From a bacterium (GTDB taxonomy: Bacteria > Desulfobacterota > DSWW01): a DNA stretch of 10,232 nt. Shown here piece after piece: positions 7,426-10,232 of the stretch. The stretch is from contig JAUWSZ010000037.1 in assembly GCA_030609865.1 (NCBI GenBank), forward strand, positions 1-10,232, read 5' to 3'. Position 1 is the first letter of the stretch; the number at the start of each line of letters is the position of its first letter. The notes below the pieces were generated by a model. The model was not told the DNA's origin. It ran no database searches and was given only the letters and a program-made list of their open reading frames with translations. The translations under genes and the position numbers were made by a program.

Positions 7426-7944
7426 ATGGCAGACTCTAAGACAACCGAAGGAATCCTCGGAGTTTTCAAGTACCTGGACCGGTGCGTTGCGTCGATCCAC
7501 GAACTGAAGGCCTCCGGAAGGGAGAACCTCGAGGTCTTCTCCCCGGTCCCTTCCCACGAGATTCAGGAGGCCCTCGGGATCAAGCCGAGCCGGTTGGGAT
7601 ATGCAACCCTGGCCGGCGCCGTCTTCGGCCTGGTCGGTGGAATCGGGCTCTGCTACTATGCGATGTCGAGCTATCACCTGGTTACGCAGGGAAAGCCTCT
7701 TGTGGCCTGGCTGCCCTGGTTCGTGGTCGGTTTCGAGGCGACGATCCTCTGTGGCTGCCTGGCGAACCTGATCACGATGTTTGTCATGTCGGGCCTTCCG
7801 AGCCTGAAGAAGGCCCCTGGATACGATGATCGTTTCTCTGTGGACGCCTTCGGGATCTTTGTCCCGTGCCGGGGCAACGAAGCCGAGGAGGTAAAGACAA
7901 TCCTCGAAGCGCAAGGAGCGGACGAGGTCCATGAAAGGTCCTGA
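7426..7944 (+). CDS. actD: Alternative complex III subunit ActD (DUF3341 membrane protein)
   Basis: This 172-residue DUF3341 protein is the small membrane subunit that packs beside ActC/ActF in alternative complex III; it carries no known cofactor. The N-terminal soluble part has the family pattern GVFKYLDRCVASIHELKASG followed by LEVFSPVPSHEIQEAL. Two transmembrane helices follow (about 58-80 and 96-120), with GKPLVAWLPWFVVGFEATIL typical of the second. A soluble tail contains RFSVDAFGIFV. Length is usual for the family. The ATG at 7426 fits the conserved N-terminus, but no Shine-Dalgarno-like sequence lies upstream (GCTGGGTTTTCAAA), probably because repeat element 1 occupies that space. The 3' end overlaps actF by 14 bases. 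Confidence 0.92.
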   Translation: MADSKTTEGILGVFKYLDRCVASIHELKASGRENLEVFSPVPSHEIQEALGIKPSRLGYATLAGAVFGLVGGIGLCYYAMSSYHLVTQGKPLVAWLPWFVVGFEATILCGCLANLITMFVMSGLPSLKKAPGYDDRFSVDAFGIFVPCRGNEAEEVKTILEAQGADEVHERS

Positions 7945-9196
7945 TCCTTCACCTCCGACAACCATGGCGCGAGCATCGAGCAAGTCACCGATGCTCCTCG
8001 TCGGGTGTCTGCTGCTCGTCGCGATAGGCGCCGTTGCCTGGTTTCTCGGCATGGCCACTGATCCGCTGCGGGCGTGGCGGATCTACCTCGTCAATTTCCT
8101 GTTCTTTACCGGGATCGGTGTGGGTAGCGTTCTGTTCGTGTGCGTCGTGAACATTGCTTCCGGCGCCTGGGCGCGGAACGTCAAGCGCGTGGCCGAAGGC
8201 TTGGGGATCTTCCTCCCTGTGTCGTTCCTGTTGTTTCTGCTGATGCTTCCCGGACTGAAGACGCTCCTGCCCTGGGTGGAGCATCCCTACGGACCCTCCT
8301 GGTGGCTGAACCTTCCCTTCCTCACCTGGCGCAACGTGGCAGGCCTTCTGATTTTGGCCTTGTTGGGTGTTTACATCATCTACCTTTCGCTGCGCATCGA
8401 TTTTGGCCTCCAAAAGGAGGAAGGGGAAGAAAGCAGCGGGCCCTTGCGTCGATTCCTGACCCGGGGCTGGAAGGGAAGTTCTCAGGAGGCACCGGCAGCG
8501 AGGAGACGACTGGTGGTCTTGTCTCCGGTCTATGCCATCCTCTTCGCGCTGGTCCTGACCGTGATCGGCGTGGATCTGATCATGTCGCTGAAGGCGGAGT
8601 GGTACTCCACCCTGATCGGCGCCTACTACTTCGTCGGGTGTTTCTACACAGCCCTTGCCGCTCTCCTGCTCGCGGTGATCTGGACGCGATGGAAGTACGG
8701 CCTCGAAGACCAGATCGTTCCGAAGCACCTGCACGACATTGCCATGCTCACGATGGGTTTCGGCATCGTGACGGGCGACTTCTTCTACACCCAGATGTTC
8801 GTCATCTGGTACGGGAACCTTCCCGTGGAGACCTCCTTCCTGATCGACCGTATGGGCGACACGCCCTGGCGAACGGTTGGGATTCTGGTGCTCCTCTTGT
8901 GCTTCGCCCTTCCCCTGGTAGCCTCCTTGAGGCGGGGCTTGAAGGAGCGCGGCGCTCCGATGGCCGTTTTCGCCGTGGCGGTGCTCTGTGCCATGTGGAT
9001 GGAGCGATTCCTGCTGATCGGGCCGTCCCTGACCGGAAGCGAGTCGATCCTTTTCGGGCCGATGGAGATCCTCGTTTCCCTCGGCTTCCTGGGCCTGCTG
9101 GGGATGACCTTTCTTCTCTTTATGCGATGCGTCCCGCCCATCGTGTTGCGGGATCCGATATTCGATGACCCCCCGGGGAGACCCGTTGATGCATAG
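7931..9196 (+). CDS. actF: Alternative complex III subunit ActF (NrfD-like membrane protein)
   Basis: This 421-residue polytopic protein has ten predicted helices (about 21-40, 52-76, 90-110, 130-154, 195-220, 228-252, 270-293, 315-332, 343-363 and 375-397). The hydrophilic, charged loop at 160-192 is in the middle of the protein. The ActF hallmark region is present: HLHDIAMLTMGFGIV followed by a helix and MFVIWYGNLPVETSF. ActF is a second NrfD-like subunit of alternative complex III, related to ActC and suspected of carrying a proton path. The chosen start overlaps the end of actD by 14 bases. AAGGAG at 7913-7918 and GAGG close to the ATG are possible ribosome binding sites. A Met at residue 12 is an alternative start that would leave the helices intact. 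The TAG stop overlaps actA by eight bases. Confidence 0.9.
   Translation: MKGPDPSPPTTMARASSKSPMLLVGCLLLVAIGAVAWFLGMATDPLRAWRIYLVNFLFFTGIGVGSVLFVCVVNIASGAWARNVKRVAEGLGIFLPVSFLLFLLMLPGLKTLLPWVEHPYGPSWWLNLPFLTWRNVAGLLILALLGVYIIYLSLRIDFGLQKEEGEESSGPLRRFLTRGWKGSSQEAPAARRRLVVLSPVYAILFALVLTVIGVDLIMSLKAEWYSTLIGAYYFVGCFYTALAALLLAVIWTRWKYGLEDQIVPKHLHDIAMLTMGFGIVTGDFFYTQMFVIWYGNLPVETSFLIDRMGDTPWRTVGILVLLLCFALPLVASLRRGLKERGAPMAVFAVAVLCAMWMERFLLIGPSLTGSESILFGPMEILVSLGFLGLLGMTFLLFMRCVPPIVLRDPIFDDPPGRPVDA
9175..9180 (+). promoter_or_regulatory. Ribosome binding site deciding the actA start
   Basis: GGGGAG lies eight bases before the ATG at 9189 and inside the end of actF. An upstream in-frame ATG at 9165 would add eight residues (MTPRGDPL) but has no comparable site before it, so 9189 is preferred. 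Confidence 0.55.
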
Positions 9197-9755
9197 AAAC
9201 GAGAGCAGACTGGACCGACACAGGGAGCGAAGCCGTGCAGGCCGAATCCGGCCCGGGGCTGTCCTGCTCTTCCTGCTGGTCGGATGCATGATGTTGACGT
9301 TTGCGTACCTCTTCTATGTGCAGATGTACCGGAAGGTCGGGCCTGAACAGCCGATCCCCTTTTCCCACCGGCTTCATGCCGGGGTGAAGGCCATCAATTG
9401 CCGGTTCTGCCATCCCTTCGTGGCCCGTTCCGCCAGGGCCGGGATCCCTTCGGTGGCAAAGTGCCTCTACTGCCACAACTACATCATCCGGAAGCACCCG
9501 TGGATCCAGGAAGAGCACCGCTACTATGAAACCGGCGAGCCCGTTCCGTGGAAGCGGCTGTTCATCGTGGGGGATCACGTCCAGTTCCGGCACCAGCCGC
9601 ACATTCTTCTCAAGGGCTTTGATTGTTCCGAATGTCACGGCGCCGTTGAGACCATGGACAGGCTGCCGTATCACGAATTCAAGATGGGCTTCTGTATCGA
9701 TTGCCATCGGAAGAACGATGCTCCCGTGTCCTGCTGGTTGACTTGCCATAACTAA
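9189..9755 (+). CDS. actA: Alternative complex III multihaem cytochrome c subunit (ActA-like)
   Basis: This 188-residue membrane-anchored periplasmic cytochrome has a basic N-terminus and one hydrophobic segment at about 23-45. LVGC at 30-33 resembles a lipobox, but the hydrophobic run continues past it, so an uncleaved anchor is more likely. Four CXXCH haem motifs are clear: CRFCH (71-75), CLYCH (92-96), CSECH (146-150) and CIDCH (169-173). A fifth, CWLTCH (182-187), is CXXXCH and lies one residue before the stop. Extra His at 60, 63, 130, 135, 138 and 162 are candidate distal ligands. The pattern fits the class III/c7-like domain of ActA/QrcA, where five or six haems are usual. It should carry electrons from ActB to the oxidase encoded downstream. 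Its place at the end of the act cluster, not the start, is unusual. Confidence 0.9.
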   Translation: MHRNESRLDRHRERSRAGRIRPGAVLLFLLVGCMMLTFAYLFYVQMYRKVGPEQPIPFSHRLHAGVKAINCRFCHPFVARSARAGIPSVAKCLYCHNYIIRKHPWIQEEHRYYETGEPVPWKRLFIVGDHVQFRHQPHILLKGFDCSECHGAVETMDRLPYHEFKMGFCIDCHRKNDAPVSCWLTCHN

Positions 9756-9758
9756 GCT

Positions 9759-9932
9759 GAAAGGGCAAAGGCAGAAGCAAGGTGAAAGGACAAAGGCGAA
9801 AGGGAAAAGAATGCTGTTAGGTATTAGGTATTAGCCCACCACACCACCCTCTCAGACATCTTCGTGGGAGGGTGGTCGGGAGCTAATACCTAATACCAAG
9901 GAACTAATAGCCCAATGGACAAAGGCGAAAGG
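9759..9932 (+). repeat. Heptad-repeat palindromic element 2 (actA-ccoN junction)
   Basis: A purine block of heptads (GAAAGGG, CAAAGGC at 9759-9772; GAAAGGA, CAAAGGC, GAAAGGG at 9784-9804) is followed by a palindrome. Its outer arms GGTATTAGGTATTAGC (9820-9835) and GCTAATACCTAATACC (9882-9897) are perfect reverse complements over 16 bases. Inner arms ACCACCCTC (9843-9851) and GAGGGTGGT (9868-9876) pair perfectly over nine. The apical loop is about 9852-9867. After it, GGACAAAGGCGAAAGG recurs at 9917-9932, an exact 16-base copy of 9788-9803, so the purine block flanks the palindrome on both sides. No T tract follows the stem. The element fills the whole gap between actA and ccoN. Its layout, heptad period and shared words (TTAGCCC, GGGAGCTAAT) match element 1. 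Confidence 0.8.
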
Positions 9933-9935
9933 AAC

Positions 9936-10232
9936 ATGAGCACCCCAGAATCCATACAAGTGGACAGACAAAGCCACGCCACGGCCCTCGGCTACATGAT
10001 CAGTGCGGGTGTGTGGATGGTGATCGGCACCTTTGCCGGGATCACGGCCGGGGTCGAGCTGATCGCTCCGGACCTGATCGGGAACATCCCCTGGCTCGTC
10101 TTTGGTCGGCTGCGCGCCATGCACACGACGATGGTCATGTTCGGTTTTGCCGTGACCATGCTCATCGGAGCCGCCTTCTACATCGTACCCAGGATGGTCA
10201 GGGTGCCGCTCTTCAGCGAGAAGCTGGGCATC
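9936..10232 (+). CDS. ccoN: cbb3-type haem-copper oxidase subunit I, N-terminal part (CcoN-like, partial)
   Basis: The first 99 codons are present and the gene runs off the right edge. Two hydrophobic helices are visible (about 20-43 and 64-85), separated by PWLVFGRLRAMHTTMVMFGF. The FGRLRxxHT pattern is characteristic of CcoN-type (C-family) haem-copper oxidases, and His63 would be a low-spin haem ligand. The protein would be the catalytic subunit reducing oxygen with electrons from the ActA cytochrome. The ATG at 9936 is preceded by GAAAGG with a tight three-base spacing, contributed by the repeat element. An in-frame ATG at 9915 is possible and would add MDKGERN, but it has no ribosome binding site. 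A NorB-like nitric oxide reductase is less likely but cannot be excluded from the N-terminus alone. Confidence 0.85.
   Translation, partial: MSTPESIQVDRQSHATALGYMISAGVWMVIGTFAGITAGVELIAPDLIGNIPWLVFGRLRAMHTTMVMFGFAVTMLIGAAFYIVPRMVRVPLFSEKLGI

Noticed and set aside
8140..9168. Plus-strand open frame of 342 codons overlapping actF
   Set aside because: It is an out-of-frame shadow; the actF frame shows ten helices and hallmark motifs.
9165..9188. Upstream start for actA at 9165
   Set aside because: It lacks a ribosome binding site, while GGGGAG is correctly spaced for the ATG at 9189.
7985..9289. Long minus-strand open frame (434 codons) opposite actF and actA
   Set aside because: It is a shadow of two well-supported genes, rich in Gln/Glu/Arg/His, with no domain pattern and no ribosome binding site.
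9820..9897. Hairpin as rho-independent terminator after actA
   Set aside because: The stem is followed by AAGGAACTAATAG rather than a T run, and its outer arms are AT/GC mixed. Attenuation cannot be excluded but is not shown.

Overview
The window is about 10.2 kb of GC-rich bacterial DNA in which every supportable gene lies on the plus strand, mostly with start/stop overlaps, as in one long energy-metabolism operon. The gene set is Mrp-type cation/proton antiporter, alternative complex III and a cbb3-like oxidase. This points to a respiring Gram-negative bacterium with a periplasm, given the Tat signal and multihaem cytochrome c. Desulfobacterota, Myxococcota or NC10-like lineages would fit, but no feature fixes the taxon and I hold this loosely.

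Region 1 (1-3062) is the end of an mrp operon: the last codons of mrpB, then complete mrpC, mrpD, mrpE, mrpF and mrpG. Junctions overlap or are only a few bases apart. The mrpA part would lie to the left, outside the window.

Region 2 (3136-9755) encodes a compact alternative complex III (quinol:cytochrome c/oxidase oxidoreductase) in the order actB, actC, actD, actF, actA. ActB is a fusion of a molybdopterin-oxidoreductase-like domain with a four-cluster ferredoxin domain. ActC and ActF are NrfD-like membrane subunits, ActD is a DUF3341 protein, and ActA is a membrane-anchored multihaem cytochrome c. No separate ActE monohaem cytochrome is seen, and actA is last rather than first. As given, actC carries a one-base frameshift in a run of six G.

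Region 3 (9936-end) is the start of a cbb3-type (CcoN-like) haem-copper oxidase subunit I, cut by the window edge. The implied electron path is quinol to ActC/ActF, to the ActB iron-sulfur clusters, to ActA haems, to the oxidase. The upstream Mrp antiporter would exchange the resulting proton-motive force for a sodium gradient, or would associate functionally with it.

The most unusual non-coding structure is a pair of related repeat elements, in the actC-actD gap (about 7296-7415) and the actA-ccoN gap (about 9759-9932). Each is built from heptanucleotide units: a purine block of (G/C)AAAGGN heptads plus a large palindrome with GCTAANN-type arms. The first supplies the stop codon and C-terminal tail of ActC. 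The second has a repeated purine block just before the ccoN start.
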